64,000 bases of DNA, taken from the NCBI RefSeq assembly GCF_965237655.1, contig NZ_CBDEGB010000002.1, positions 1,922,001 to 1,986,000 of the forward strand, read 5' to 3'. Under the pieces are notes generated by a model. The model had not been told where the DNA came from and searched no databases. It was given only the letters and a program-made list of their open reading frames with translations. Positions 7,896 to 15,563 of this stretch are shown here, in pieces. This stretch comes from Poriferisodalis sp965237655. GTDB taxonomy: Bacteria; Actinomycetota; Acidimicrobiia; Acidimicrobiales; Poriferisodalaceae. The translations under genes and the position numbers were made by a program. How positions within the stretch are numbered: the stretch's first letter is position 1; each line of letters begins with the position of its first letter.

Positions 7896-8705
7896 ATGAG
7901 TTCGACCGCCAAGTTCGTGTTGATGGCTCAGCCCTCGGCGCCAGCCATCCCGCACTCGGAGGTACTCGAGAGGTGGGCGACCGAACTCGCCGCCCACGCC
8001 GTCGTCGTCACCAACATGCGCGGCGTCTACAACGACCACATCGCCACCCACGTGATGTCGTTCCTGCTCGCCTTCGCCCGCGGGCTGCCGCAGTACGCAC
8101 ACGACCAGCGCGACCGGGAGTACCGGCGTGGGGTTGCGCCGGTCCTGCACCTTGCGGACTCGACCCTGTTGTTCATCGGTGCCGGCGGCGTCGCCCACCA
8201 AGCAGCTCGGTACCTGCAGCTATGGGGGCCGAGGGTCGTGGCCGTCGACGCCCGCCCCGAGACCACCTCCGGTGGAGCCATCGATGCCGTGTTCGGGGCC
8301 GACGATCTCGAGGATCAGCTTCCGCTGGCCGATGCGGTCGTGATGACCGTTCCCCACACCACCGACAGCGAGGGGATGCTGGGCCGGCGTCAGTTCGAGC
8401 TGATGAAGCCCACGGCGGTGTTCATCAACATCGGCCGCGGCATGACCGTCGTGCTCGACGACCTCGTCGACGCGCTGGACGTCGGCGAGCTTGCCGGCGC
8501 CGGCCTCGACGTCTTCGACCAAGAACCGCTGCCGCCCGACCACGGGATCTGGACGCTGCCCAACGTGCTCATAACACCGCACGTTGCGATGGTCTGCCCC
8601 GACATCGACCAGCGCCGCTTCCAGCTCGTCGCCGGCAACTGCCGCCGCCTGCTTGCCGGCGAGCCGCTCCAGTACGTCGTCGCCGACAAGATCCTCGGCT
8701 TCTGA
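7896..8705 (+). CDS. D-2-hydroxyacid dehydrogenase, shortened N-terminal domain
   Basis: An NAD(P)-dependent 2-hydroxyacid dehydrogenase of 269 residues; the family is normally 310-335. The catalytic Arg (NIGRG), Glu (DVFDQEP) and His (ITPHVAM) are all present. The nucleotide loop reads GAGGVA, with Ala in place of the third Gly of GxGxxG. The first ~30 residues look like a normal amino end, but the sequence then jumps to AVVVTNMRGVYNDHIATHVM, which normally follows about 50-60 more residues of the substrate domain. An in-frame internal deletion therefore seems likely. A GGGAGA site precedes ATG 7896. It may be inactive or altered in substrate range. Confidence 0.75.
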   Translation: MSSTAKFVLMAQPSAPAIPHSEVLERWATELAAHAVVVTNMRGVYNDHIATHVMSFLLAFARGLPQYAHDQRDREYRRGVAPVLHLADSTLLFIGAGGVAHQAARYLQLWGPRVVAVDARPETTSGGAIDAVFGADDLEDQLPLADAVVMTVPHTTDSEGMLGRRQFELMKPTAVFINIGRGMTVVLDDLVDALDVGELAGAGLDVFDQEPLPPDHGIWTLPNVLITPHVAMVCPDIDQRRFQLVAGNCRRLLAGEPLQYVVADKILGF

Positions 8706-8819
8706 CCATTGCTCGCAACCTGGGTCGATCAATTCCCTCGACTGCACAGTTCCGTCGCGCAATGCTCGCGGCGCGAATGAAGCCTTCGAGCGGCCATTCC
8801 ATCGACGCCCTCCCCCACG
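8706..8819. other. Spacer between dehydrogenase and DUF3800 gene
   Basis: About 114 bp without a convincing gene, hairpin or promoter. Nothing recognisable was seen. Confidence 0.5.
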
Positions 8820-9281
8820 ATGACCGGGACGCCGCCTGTGTGCCCACCATCCCCCGACACGAACCCGAACAATCCCGTACCGGGCGGCTTGCTCGGTACG
8901 ACCTACCTCGTCTACGTCGATGATTCGGGAGATGAGACCCAGGATCTCCTCACTGCCCTGGCGATCCCCGTGGCGGTGTGGGCAGACACACTGCAAGCCT
9001 GGAAGAAGTTCCGCCTCTGGGTTGCGAAGCAGTTTGACATCCCGACCAGCACCGAGCTGCATGCGTTAGACCTCGGAACCAACTCGAACGCAGGACGGGG
9101 CGAGCTGCCTCCGTTCGAACCGGGCGATCGAAACCAGATCACGCGCTCCGCCTTCAGCACGATCCGGTCGATCGCAGAACTGCGAGTCCTGACTGTGTTC
9201 GCGCCAGTTGCGGAGGGATCGGGGAAGCTCTACCCGCAGCTCGTCGACTTTCTCGAGGAGTTCTGTGTGTTCCACGAGTCA

Positions 9282-9287
9282 CACGCC
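9282..9287. repeat. Left copy of IS21 target-site duplication (CACGCC)
   Basis: CACGCC immediately precedes the TGT terminus of the element. It is identical to 11826-11831, directly after the ACA terminus. Joining the two flanks through one copy restores the host reading frame. Confidence 0.88.
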
Positions 9288-9306
9288 TGTCAAGGGCCAG
9301 TGGGAT

Positions 9307-9381
9307 CTGCCCAGTGGCGGACAGCAGGACTGCCCGTTGGTGGCCAACAGAACTGCCCGGTGGTGGCCAGGTGTTCTGCCC
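9307..9381. repeat. Left-end multiple terminal repeats of the IS21 element
   Basis: CTGCCC occurs at 9307, 9330, 9353 and 9376, exactly 23 bp apart, each copy except the last followed by a variant of TGGTGGCCA. In IS21 elements such repeats are transposase-binding sites. Confidence 0.85.
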
Positions 9382-9386
9382 GTGGG

Positions 9387-10151
9387 TCAGTTGGTCAGTG
9401 GCGTCACCCCCTTGCCGGCGGTGGCTTGGGTGAGGCGGATGCTGTCGCCGGCGGTCATGACGACGTGGGCGTGGTGGAGCAGCCGGTCGACGGTGGCGTT
9501 GGCGATGGTCTTGGGCATGAGTTCGTCGAACCCGGCGGGGTGAAGGTTGCTCGACAGGGCGATGGAGCGTTTCTCGTAAGCGGCGTCGACGACCCGGTAG
9601 AGCGCCTCGGCGGTCTCGGTGGTGACTGGGAGCAGGCCGATGTCGTCGATCACGATGACGTCGGAGCGCATGATCCGCCGGATGGCCTTGGCGGCGGTGT
9701 CGTCGGCGCTGTGGCGGCGCACGAGCGCGCCGAGGTGCTCGAGACTGAACCAGGACACCTTGTGGCCGGCATCGACGGCGGCCTGGCCGAGCGCTTCAAG
9801 GAAGTGCGTCTTGCCTGTGCCTGATGGTCCGCACACGACGAGGTTCTCGTGGCGGTGGATCCACTCCAGGGTGCGTAGCGCCCGCTGGGTCGGCGCCGGG
9901 ATCGAGCTGACGGTTCCGTCCCAGATGTCGAAGGTCTTGCCGGTGGGGAACCCGGCCGCTTTGCGCCGGGCCCGGATTGAGGATGCTTGGCGGCCGGCGA
10001 GCTCCTCGGCCAGCAGTGCCCTCATTGCTTCGGCCGGTTCCCAGCGTTGTGCCTTGGCGGTGGCCAACAGGTCCGGTGCTGCGGCGCGCATGTGGGGTAG
10101 GCGCAGGGCGCGGAGCAAGTCGACGACCTCGTCGATCGGCGCTGGGTTCAT
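9387..10151 (-). CDS. istB: IS21-family helper ATPase IstB
   Basis: A 254-residue AAA+ ATPase that assists the IstA transposase in target selection. Walker A is GPSGTGKTH, Walker B VIVIDDIG, and the sensor segment ALSSNLHPAGF. ATG 10151 overlaps the istA stop (ATGA), the typical translational coupling; a longer in-frame start lies inside istA and was not used. The N-terminal region (IDEVVDLLRALRLPHM) is the IstA-contact part of the family. Intact. Confidence 0.93.
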   Translation of the reverse strand: MNPAPIDEVVDLLRALRLPHMRAAAPDLLATAKAQRWEPAEAMRALLAEELAGRQASSIRARRKAAGFPTGKTFDIWDGTVSSIPAPTQRALRTLEWIHRHENLVVCGPSGTGKTHFLEALGQAAVDAGHKVSWFSLEHLGALVRRHSADDTAAKAIRRIMRSDVIVIDDIGLLPVTTETAEALYRVVDAAYEKRSIALSSNLHPAGFDELMPKTIANATVDRLLHHAHVVMTAGDSIRLTQATAGKGVTPLTN

Positions 10152-11656
10152 CGGTCGCCTCCGAGGCGACCCCAAGCGGCGGTGCCGGGCTGCAGCGAGT
10201 GCGCGTCATCGGCGCGCCGGGGTTGTCCGGGCGGGTCAGCAGCCAGGATCGAGGCCAGGTCGCCGTCTGCGAAGCGGCCGAACATCGCGGAGTGGCCGAG
10301 CGCCCAATCAACGCGGACCTGGCCGTGGAGGCGGGCAAGGGTGACGGCTTGGGCCATCTTGACCTTCATGCGGGTCGTGCCCGCGGCGGCTGCTTCAACG
10401 AGCCAGGTGCGGGCGCCGTCTCCGATGGCGAGGAACTCGGTCTCGGCCGCGCTCGTCGGCTTCGGACGCCGCGCCAGTGGCCCAGCCGGGCGTGGCGGGT
10501 AGTGGGCGTCGTCGATCATCGGATGCCCGGGTGTCGAACTCTGGTGGCGGGCGACCTCGATTGGGCCTGACGGTGCGCAGTGGGTGACGACGACCTGGTC
10601 ACCGTCGACGCGCACCCACACCGTCTCATCGGCGAGGGTGTGCGGGACCGAGTAGGTCACGCCGCCGAAGCTGACCGTGGAGCTCCAAGAGACTTTCCGG
10701 GTCTCCCCGAGCGCTGCCGTGTATGGGCGTTCGGGCAGCGCGTGCAGCCGGTGCCGTTCCTCGGTGAGCATCTCCACCGGCGCCCGCCGGGTCACCCGAT
10801 GGACCCGCTCGTTCACCTCAGCGGTGAACGCCTCGCAGGCCTCGACCAGCTCGGCCCAACTGGCGTAGTCGCCGCGCAGGTTCGCGTCGGTTGGCACCAA
10901 GTCGGCCTTGGCGACCCGCACCGTCGCCTCGCTGCCGCCTTTGGATTCAGGGTCCGCCGGCACACACGTCGCGACCGTCACGCCGTAGTGGCCGCCGACC
11001 GCAACGATCTCCGGATGGCGCACGGCGATCCCGGCGACGTGGTCGATCGTGACCGTGCGCTCGTTGTCGGTGAGCCAATACGTCGCAGCGCCGCCAAAGG
11101 CTCGCATCGCCCGATCCACACAGGCGATCACCGTGGGCAGGGTGCGGTCCCAGGTCGCGATCACCACCCGGAACCTCGACCACGCCAGCCACGCGCAAAA
11201 CAGATTCGTCCGCCGCCCGGCGATGACCGGGCCCGCGCCCCAGTCCCACTGCGCCCACATGCCCGGCTCGGGGATCCACGGCCGATACACCCGCCGCCGA
11301 CCCGCCCGGAAGCTCTTCTTGGCCTCCGCCACTGCTCGGCGCACCGTGCGATCCGAACCCTCGAACCCCAACGCTTTCAGCTTGGCGTGGCAACGATCGG
11401 CGCGGATCTTGCCACAGGAGCGCTCCACCCACTCCTCGATCTTCGGCAGCCACGGATCGATGATCCGTTTCCGCCGCACCGGGCCCACACCCCCCAGCCG
11501 ACCCTCGTCGCGCTCAGCCACATACGCGGCGACGGTGTGATGCGAACAACCGGCCAGCTCGCCGGCATCCCGGAACGACCCAGTCAGGTCGAACGCTTCC
11601 AACATGTTCATGATTTCCTCGCGAGACTTCACTTGCTCCTCCTGCTCGATGGTCAC
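10148..11656 (-). CDS. istA: IS21-family transposase IstA
   Basis: A 502-residue DDE transposase. An N-terminal helix-turn-helix (AGELAGCSHHTVAAYVAERD, residues 31-50) binds the terminal repeats. The catalytic core shows D138 (QWDWGAG), D197 (YWLTDNER) and E243 (KGGSEATVR). A C-terminal beta-barrel segment (VSWSSTVSFGGVTYSVP) follows. Length fits the family. It overlaps istB by 4 nt. The start at 11656 is followed by acidic MTIEQEEQVKSREEI. Intact. Confidence 0.93.
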   Translation of the reverse strand: MTIEQEEQVKSREEIMNMLEAFDLTGSFRDAGELAGCSHHTVAAYVAERDEGRLGGVGPVRRKRIIDPWLPKIEEWVERSCGKIRADRCHAKLKALGFEGSDRTVRRAVAEAKKSFRAGRRRVYRPWIPEPGMWAQWDWGAGPVIAGRRTNLFCAWLAWSRFRVVIATWDRTLPTVIACVDRAMRAFGGAATYWLTDNERTVTIDHVAGIAVRHPEIVAVGGHYGVTVATCVPADPESKGGSEATVRVAKADLVPTDANLRGDYASWAELVEACEAFTAEVNERVHRVTRRAPVEMLTEERHRLHALPERPYTAALGETRKVSWSSTVSFGGVTYSVPHTLADETVWVRVDGDQVVVTHCAPSGPIEVARHQSSTPGHPMIDDAHYPPRPAGPLARRPKPTSAAETEFLAIGDGARTWLVEAAAAGTTRMKVKMAQAVTLARLHGQVRVDWALGHSAMFGRFADGDLASILAADPPGQPRRADDAHSLQPGTAAWGRLGGDR

Positions 11657-11732
11657 GGTTGTGGTGACCGGCTATTCGAGTAGGAGGAGCACCCCGCCGC
11701 GGTGCACCCCGACGGGAAATGGACTTCAACGC

Positions 11733-11806
11733 GGGCAGTTCTGTTGGCCGCCGCTGGGCAGAACCGTCGGCCGCCAGCGGGCAGCTACATGGCCGCCACT
11801 GGGCAG
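11733..11806. repeat. Right-end multiple terminal repeats of the IS21 element
   Basis: GGGCAG occurs at 11733, 11756, 11779 and 11801, the reverse complement of the left-end repeats, at 22-23 bp spacing with GGCCGCC between copies. The outermost copy ends 19 bp from the ACA tip, mirroring the left end. Confidence 0.85.
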
Positions 11807-11825
11807 GATCTCATGGCCGCCGACA

Positions 11826-11831
11826 CACGCC
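11826..11831. repeat. Right copy of IS21 target-site duplication (CACGCC)
   Basis: Identical to 9282-9287 and directly abutting the ACA end of the element. Confidence 0.88.
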
Positions 11832-12177
11832 GTTACCTGGTACGACGGCACAGCAGAGAATCTGGCTCAATTTACTCGAGCCGTTCACAGAGCTCTCCCG
11901 TACTCGCGCCGGGTGCTCGAAGATCCAAGGGGCTATGACAGCTCCGAGAGTCATCTGATACAGATGACCGACTTCATCGCCTACTCGGCGCACCATGCGG
12001 TGCTTAACGACCGTGGCATCGGGCCGGCAGACTCATTCTTACGCGAGCGTGCGTACTCCACTTTGTTGCCCGCAGGCAACGCCCCAGGTCACGTCTGGCC
12101 TGGAGATATCGATGTCGACGGCCTCCCGTGCTTCGCACAGCGGCTCGGCATTCGCGACTATCCCCCAACAGCACGAT

Positions 12178-12199
12178 GAGCCCCCAATGAAGGGGGCTC
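12178..12199 (+). terminator. Hairpin overlapping the DUF3800 stop codon
   Basis: GAGCCCCC (12178-12185) and GGGGGCTC (12192-12199) form a perfect 8-bp stem around AATGAA, starting at the stop codon of the interrupted gene. There is no T-tract after it, so it is a possible but not textbook intrinsic terminator. The following ~160 bp to the udp gene hold nothing else recognised. Confidence 0.5.
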
Positions 12200-12363
12200 T
12201 CGCAAGCCACTCTCGTGACTCAGACCATCAATACGAGCACTTAGTGCTCTGATGACCTCGGCACACACGATACACGAAGTATCGACAAAAGTGCGAGCCC
12301 TTTAGGTTGCCAGCTTCTGGGGGCTTGGCCGACCGCTTCGTCGGCTGAGGGCCCCGCCTCAGT

Positions 12364-13137
12364 TCAGGAGGGGAGCAGGCGGCGGGCGGCTTCGACGACC
12401 ACCCCGACCGCCCGCTCCTCGGTGGCAGCGACGCGGGCCTCGTCGACGACGGCCTCGGACTCGGTCCGCTGAGCGATCACCCCGGCGACGCACCCGGCCC
12501 GCCAGCCGTTGGCTGCGCACATCGTGAACAGGGTGGCCGACTCCATCTCGTAGTTGAGCACGCCAATGCGACGCCACTCCGCCAGGCTGCCCCGCAGCCA
12601 CCCGACGACCTCGGCGGCCATGGTGTCGTAGCGCTCCTGGCCGGGGTAGAACGTGTCGCTCGACGCCGTGATCCCGACCCGATGGGCAGCGTCGAGGGCG
12701 ACCGCGGCATCGACCAGGGCCCGGGTGCACTCGAACGAGGAGGCGGCCGGGTACTCCATCGGAGCGAAGTGCCGGCTCGCCCCGTCGAGGCGGACCGCGG
12801 CCTGGGTGATGACCAGGTGACCGATCAGCAGATCAGGCTGGATCGATCCGGTGGTGCCGACCCGCAGGAACGTCCGCACGCCGAGTTGGGCCAGCTCCTC
12901 GACCGCGACCGAGGTCGACGGCCCGCCGACGCCGGTCGAGCAGATCACCACCGGCTGACCGTCGATCGACGCTCGATAGCTCGTGAACTCCCGGTTCGAG
13001 GCCAAGTGCGCGGGCTCGGCCATCGTTTCGGCGATCCTCCCGACCCGGGCAGGGTCGCCCGGCACGATGGCAAGCGAGGCGCCGCCGAGATCGGCGGCGC
13101 TCACACCCAGGTGCATCACCCGCTCGTCACTCATCAC
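12364..13137 (-). CDS. udp: Uridine phosphorylase (nucleoside phosphorylase family)
   Basis: A 257-residue NP-I family phosphorylase cleaving uridine with phosphate to uracil and ribose-1-phosphate in the cytoplasm. Motifs include VPGDPARVGRI (phosphate site, about 24-34), STGVGGPS, FLRVGTTGSIQ (about 89-99), DTFYPGQERYD, and NYEMESATLF with the ribose-binding Glu/Met/Glu cluster. Length matches E. coli Udp (253). It is a single gene downstream of the Fic gene on the same strand, with a 13-bp gap. Other pyrimidine or purine nucleosides cannot be excluded as substrates. Confidence 0.88.
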   Translation of the reverse strand: MMSDERVMHLGVSAADLGGASLAIVPGDPARVGRIAETMAEPAHLASNREFTSYRASIDGQPVVICSTGVGGPSTSVAVEELAQLGVRTFLRVGTTGSIQPDLLIGHLVITQAAVRLDGASRHFAPMEYPAASSFECTRALVDAAVALDAAHRVGITASSDTFYPGQERYDTMAAEVVGWLRGSLAEWRRIGVLNYEMESATLFTMCAANGWRAGCVAGVIAQRTESEAVVDEARVAATEERAVGVVVEAARRLLPS

Positions 13138-13150
13138 CCGACCCTATTTC

Positions 13151-14383
13151 TCAGCCGTTGGTGCCGGTGCGCTCGAGGGTGTCGATGAGGCGTCGGGGGA
13201 TAGTGTCGATTGCGTCGATGACTTCGTGGGCGACCCAGACGCGGGATCGGCCGGCGCGATGATCGCTGAGCCGCAAGATGCCAGCGTCGGCGAGCTGGTG
13301 CAGGATCTGCGAGGCGCGGCCCGGTGTCACCTTGTAGGCGGCTTGGATCTCGCCGGCGGTAATGGCTGGCGTTCCCAGCAGCCCGTCGAGAATCTGCGAG
13401 ACAGCGGACCCCTGGCGGGTGCGGACACGCTCGCGGTAGTCGCCGGCGATGCCGGCGATGCGGTCCACGAGGCGGACAGCGGCGTGCGCACCGTCGGTGA
13501 CCGCTGTGGCAAAGACGGTGATCCAGTCGTCGAGGTCGCCCCGGCGGTATGCGGTCAGGCCGCCGACATATCCGTTCGGGTTGTGCAGCAATCCGTGCGC
13601 GACCGGCACCGGCGCTGTCGCCGCAGCGGGCCTGGGGTCAAGCAGCCGGTGGATGAGCAGCCGTCCGATGCGGCCGTTGCCATCGACGTAGGGGTGGATC
13701 GTCTCGAACTGGGCGTGCGCGATGGCAGCGTGCGCGACCGGGTGCACGTCGCTGCGGGCAGCGAAACGCACCAGGTCGTCCATCAGCGCGGGAACTCGGT
13801 CCCACGGCGGGCCTTCGAAGTCTGCGCTTTGGCGGCTCTCACCGATCCACACTGCACAGTCCCGCCACGCGCCGAGGTGTCGCTGCTCTATTTCGGGATC
13901 CGCCGCGAGCAAGCTGCTGTGGCGACGGTGGAACCAGTCCTCAGTCAGATCCTCGGATCCACGTTGGGCGCTCAGCGCGACGGTGACGTTCGCAGCGACC
14001 AGCTCCGTCGCGACCGGGTAGGGGCTCCGGTCGGGATCGTCGTCTCCGAGATCGGCGAGCGCGACTGCCAGCGCTTCGCTGGATGTCGTGATGTGCTCGA
14101 TCTGCGAGGAGGCGACTGCGTCGGCTCGAATGAGCACGGCGCTCAGGTGGCCGAGTACCCCGGTCGTCTCGGCGGCGCGGTCGCGCAGCTCGCTGACCGT
14201 CCGCGTCGCCTCGGCAAGCGCCTCGCCCGTGGCCGGCTCGAGCGCGGGGATCGCAAGACCCGCAACAAGGGCGGGCACGGTCCGTTCAACTGTGATGGTA
14301 CGCGAGCTCTCGTCGTCCCACGACCGCCACAGCTCGTTCTCCACGGTCGCGGTCTGCAGCTGGGCTGCTGGCCATCGGGACAC
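13151..14383 (-). CDS. Fic family protein (putative AMPylator) with C-terminal winged helix
   Basis: A 410-residue Fic protein. The catalytic loop is HPYVDGNGRIGR, with the active-site His at 230. Upstream, SSQIEH at 92-97 matches the N-terminal inhibitory-helix pattern (S/T)xxxE of self-inhibited (class II) Fic enzymes. The C-terminal part (about 330-380, ITAGEIQAAYKVTPGRASQILHQL across two helices) looks like a winged helix. Fic enzymes usually transfer AMP from ATP to a hydroxyl side chain of a target protein. Target unknown. It precedes udp by 13 bp, and an AT-rich promoter-like region lies upstream. The catalytic loop is complete, so activity is plausible. Confidence 0.9.
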   Translation of the reverse strand: MSRWPAAQLQTATVENELWRSWDDESSRTITVERTVPALVAGLAIPALEPATGEALAEATRTVSELRDRAAETTGVLGHLSAVLIRADAVASSQIEHITTSSEALAVALADLGDDDPDRSPYPVATELVAANVTVALSAQRGSEDLTEDWFHRRHSSLLAADPEIEQRHLGAWRDCAVWIGESRQSADFEGPPWDRVPALMDDLVRFAARSDVHPVAHAAIAHAQFETIHPYVDGNGRIGRLLIHRLLDPRPAAATAPVPVAHGLLHNPNGYVGGLTAYRRGDLDDWITVFATAVTDGAHAAVRLVDRIAGIAGDYRERVRTRQGSAVSQILDGLLGTPAITAGEIQAAYKVTPGRASQILHQLADAGILRLSDHRAGRSRVWVAHEVIDAIDTIPRRLIDTLERTGTNG

Positions 14384-14419
14384 TGGCCGCCTCCACGCTT
14401 CAACACCGACACGGCATAT

Positions 14420-14439
14420 GTAAGGTTAGCAGCACTTAC
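14420..14439. promoter_or_regulatory. AT-rich region with inverted repeat upstream of fic
   Basis: GTAAG (14420-14424) and CTTAC (14435-14439) form a 5-bp inverted repeat about 36 bp upstream of the fic start, in a locally AT-rich segment. Possible operator or promoter; no clear -10/-35 pair could be assigned. Confidence 0.3.
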
Positions 14440-14717
14440 CTAATATTCAAGAGCAAGAGTTTAGGTTGGCGGAGTATGACTCTTCAATTAGGCGAGCTCG
14501 TCGCGATCAGGCACTCCAGCCGCCGTCGACGTGGATTGTCTGCCCGGTGATGCTGGCACTCCCTGCGAAGGCCGACCGAGCCGAGCAGCGATGGGGAACA
14601 GCGCCGATGCGGGAACTACCCTCGCCGTTACGCGAGCGGCCTTCTTGGGGATCGCCAATGTCGAAGACGTACACATTGCCTTACACGCTCAAGGCCCCCT
14701 CAGAGGAAATCTAGCAC

Positions 14718-14894
14718 ATGTATCTGGCTGAAGTGCCTGTACTGCCGGGGTGCCGTGCGTGGGGCGAAACCGCCGAAGAAGCGCTGCACAACCTCGACGG
14801 TGTCGCGGCAGACTTCATCGCGTCGTACAACCAACATGGCGACGAACTGCCTCAGTCCATTGCCGCTGCTGGCGAACTCGTCATCGCGGTGTGA
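14718..14894 (+). CDS. HicB-like antitoxin (short form)
   Basis: A 58-residue protein: YLAEVPVLPGCRAWGETAEE and ALHNLDGVAADFIASY, the RNase-H-like HicB antitoxin fold, ending ELVIAV. Typical HicB antitoxins also carry a C-terminal HTH or RHH DNA-binding domain, which is missing here, so autorepression may need another factor. The stop overlaps the HicA start (GTGTGA). ATG 14718 aligns with the family start. The antitoxin-first order is one of the two seen for hic loci. Confidence 0.72.
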   Translation: MYLAEVPVLPGCRAWGETAEEALHNLDGVAADFIASYNQHGDELPQSIAAAGELVIAV

Positions 14895-15100
14895 CCTATC
14901 GGGAACTGAACCGGAAACTGAATTCACTCGGCTGCGAGTTCGATCGCCAGTCGCGAGGTTCGCATGAGATCTGGCGCAACCCGGCTACAGGAACTCGAAC
15001 CACGATCCCCAACTGGGGTCGGCGGGATTTGCGCATCGGAACGGTCCGGGCGATCGTGCGAGATCGTGGACTGGACAAGACAGCCTTTGATCGAGCCTGA
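14891..15100 (+). CDS. HicA-like mRNA interferase toxin
   Basis: A 69-residue HicA-type toxin with dsRBD-like fold: TYRELNRKLNSLGCEFDRQ, then GSHEIWRNP with the conserved catalytic His, then TTIPNWGRRDLRIGTVRAIVRD. Size and motif order fit HicA (about 60-80 residues). It starts at GTG 14891, overlapping hicB by 4 nt. HicA toxins cleave mRNA or tmRNA independently of the ribosome. It is placed inside the broken SDR gene, in opposite orientation. Confidence 0.78.
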   Translation: MTYRELNRKLNSLGCEFDRQSRGSHEIWRNPATGTRTTIPNWGRRDLRIGTVRAIVRDRGLDKTAFDRA

Positions 15101-15324
15101 CTGCGCCGAGTTGAGTCTCCATCACGATGATCGGTGGGGGCGGCGAACACCTCAAGCCCCTCCCGAGCCAGTGATGCGGCTGCGTCGTGGAGCCGGTCGC
15201 CGTCGAGATCGGCCATGACCGCGGCCGATCCCAACTCGGCGAAGTTGCCAACGGTCGCCAGGCCAAGACCGCTGGCTCCTCCGGTGACGGTGGTTCGCCG
15301 CTACTCAAGGTCGGCAGAAATCAT

Positions 15325-15563
15325 GAGTCTTCCCTCAGAACCGGTCGGTTGTGACGCGCCTGGGGCGGCCGCTCGCCCGTACGGTCGGACAGTCAGCCAA
15401 CCAAGATCGCCCATCTGCACAGCAGCCGATTCTCCTTCGTGAGCGAATCGGTTCGGCACTGACATCGAAACCGGCACATCAACGCAGCGAGTCATGCAGG
15501 GGTGACGTCATGCGGTTCCTCTTTCAGGTGCGTGGGCATGGCAGATGTCGCCGGTGGCGTTGT
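15325..15563. other. Spacer between SDR remnant and ketosynthase pseudogene
   Basis: About 240 bp. Open frames exist but none resembles a protein family or has a ribosome site. No repeats or hairpins of note were seen. Confidence 0.4.

Larger units (their letters stand above)
9288..11825 (-). mobile_element. Complete IS21-family insertion sequence (2538 bp)
   Basis: Bounded by TGT at 9288 and ACA at 11825, with a 6-bp target duplication. It carries istA and istB in the usual order on the minus strand, overlapping by 4 nt. Each end holds four copies of a CTGCCC-type repeat at 22-23 bp spacing, and the outermost copy is exactly 19 bp from each tip. Both genes are intact, so the element may still be active. 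Insertion is inside a DUF3800 gene. Which named IS it corresponds to cannot be told without a database. Confidence 0.93.
8820..12179 (+). pseudogene. DUF3800 protein gene split by an IS21-family insertion
   Basis: The 5' part (8820-9287) encodes YLVYVDDSGDE, the acidic N-terminal signature of DUF3800 proteins. The 3' part (11832-12179) encodes TAENLAQFTRAVH, HLIQMTDFIAYSAHH and a C-terminal tail. Removing the element 9288-11825 and one copy of the CACGCC duplication joins FHESHA to VTWYDGT in frame, giving one 271-residue protein, the normal DUF3800 size. As it stands the 5' frame reads into the IS. DUF3800 proteins have an RNase-H-like fold and are often near defence genes. The start at ATG 8820 is uncertain, since a later in-frame TTG is possible. 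Confidence 0.9.
14508..15324 (-). pseudogene. Short-chain dehydrogenase (SDR), broken and split by a HicBA module
   Basis: The 5' fragment (15324 down to about 15121) reads MISADLE, an in-frame TAG at 15303-15301, then TTVTGGASGLGLAT (the SDR cofactor motif), MADLDGDRLHDAAA and VFAAPTDHRD. The 3' fragment (about 14575 down to the stop at 14508-14510) reads SITGQTIHVDGGWSA, the standard SDR C-terminus. The middle, including the catalytic Tyr/Lys, is absent and about 540 bp including hicBA lies there instead. Both the early stop and the missing core make it non-functional. Confidence 0.8.

Noticed and set aside
10580..11683. 367-residue open frame on the plus strand inside the IS21 element
   Set aside because: Antisense to istA. 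It is not a passenger gene.
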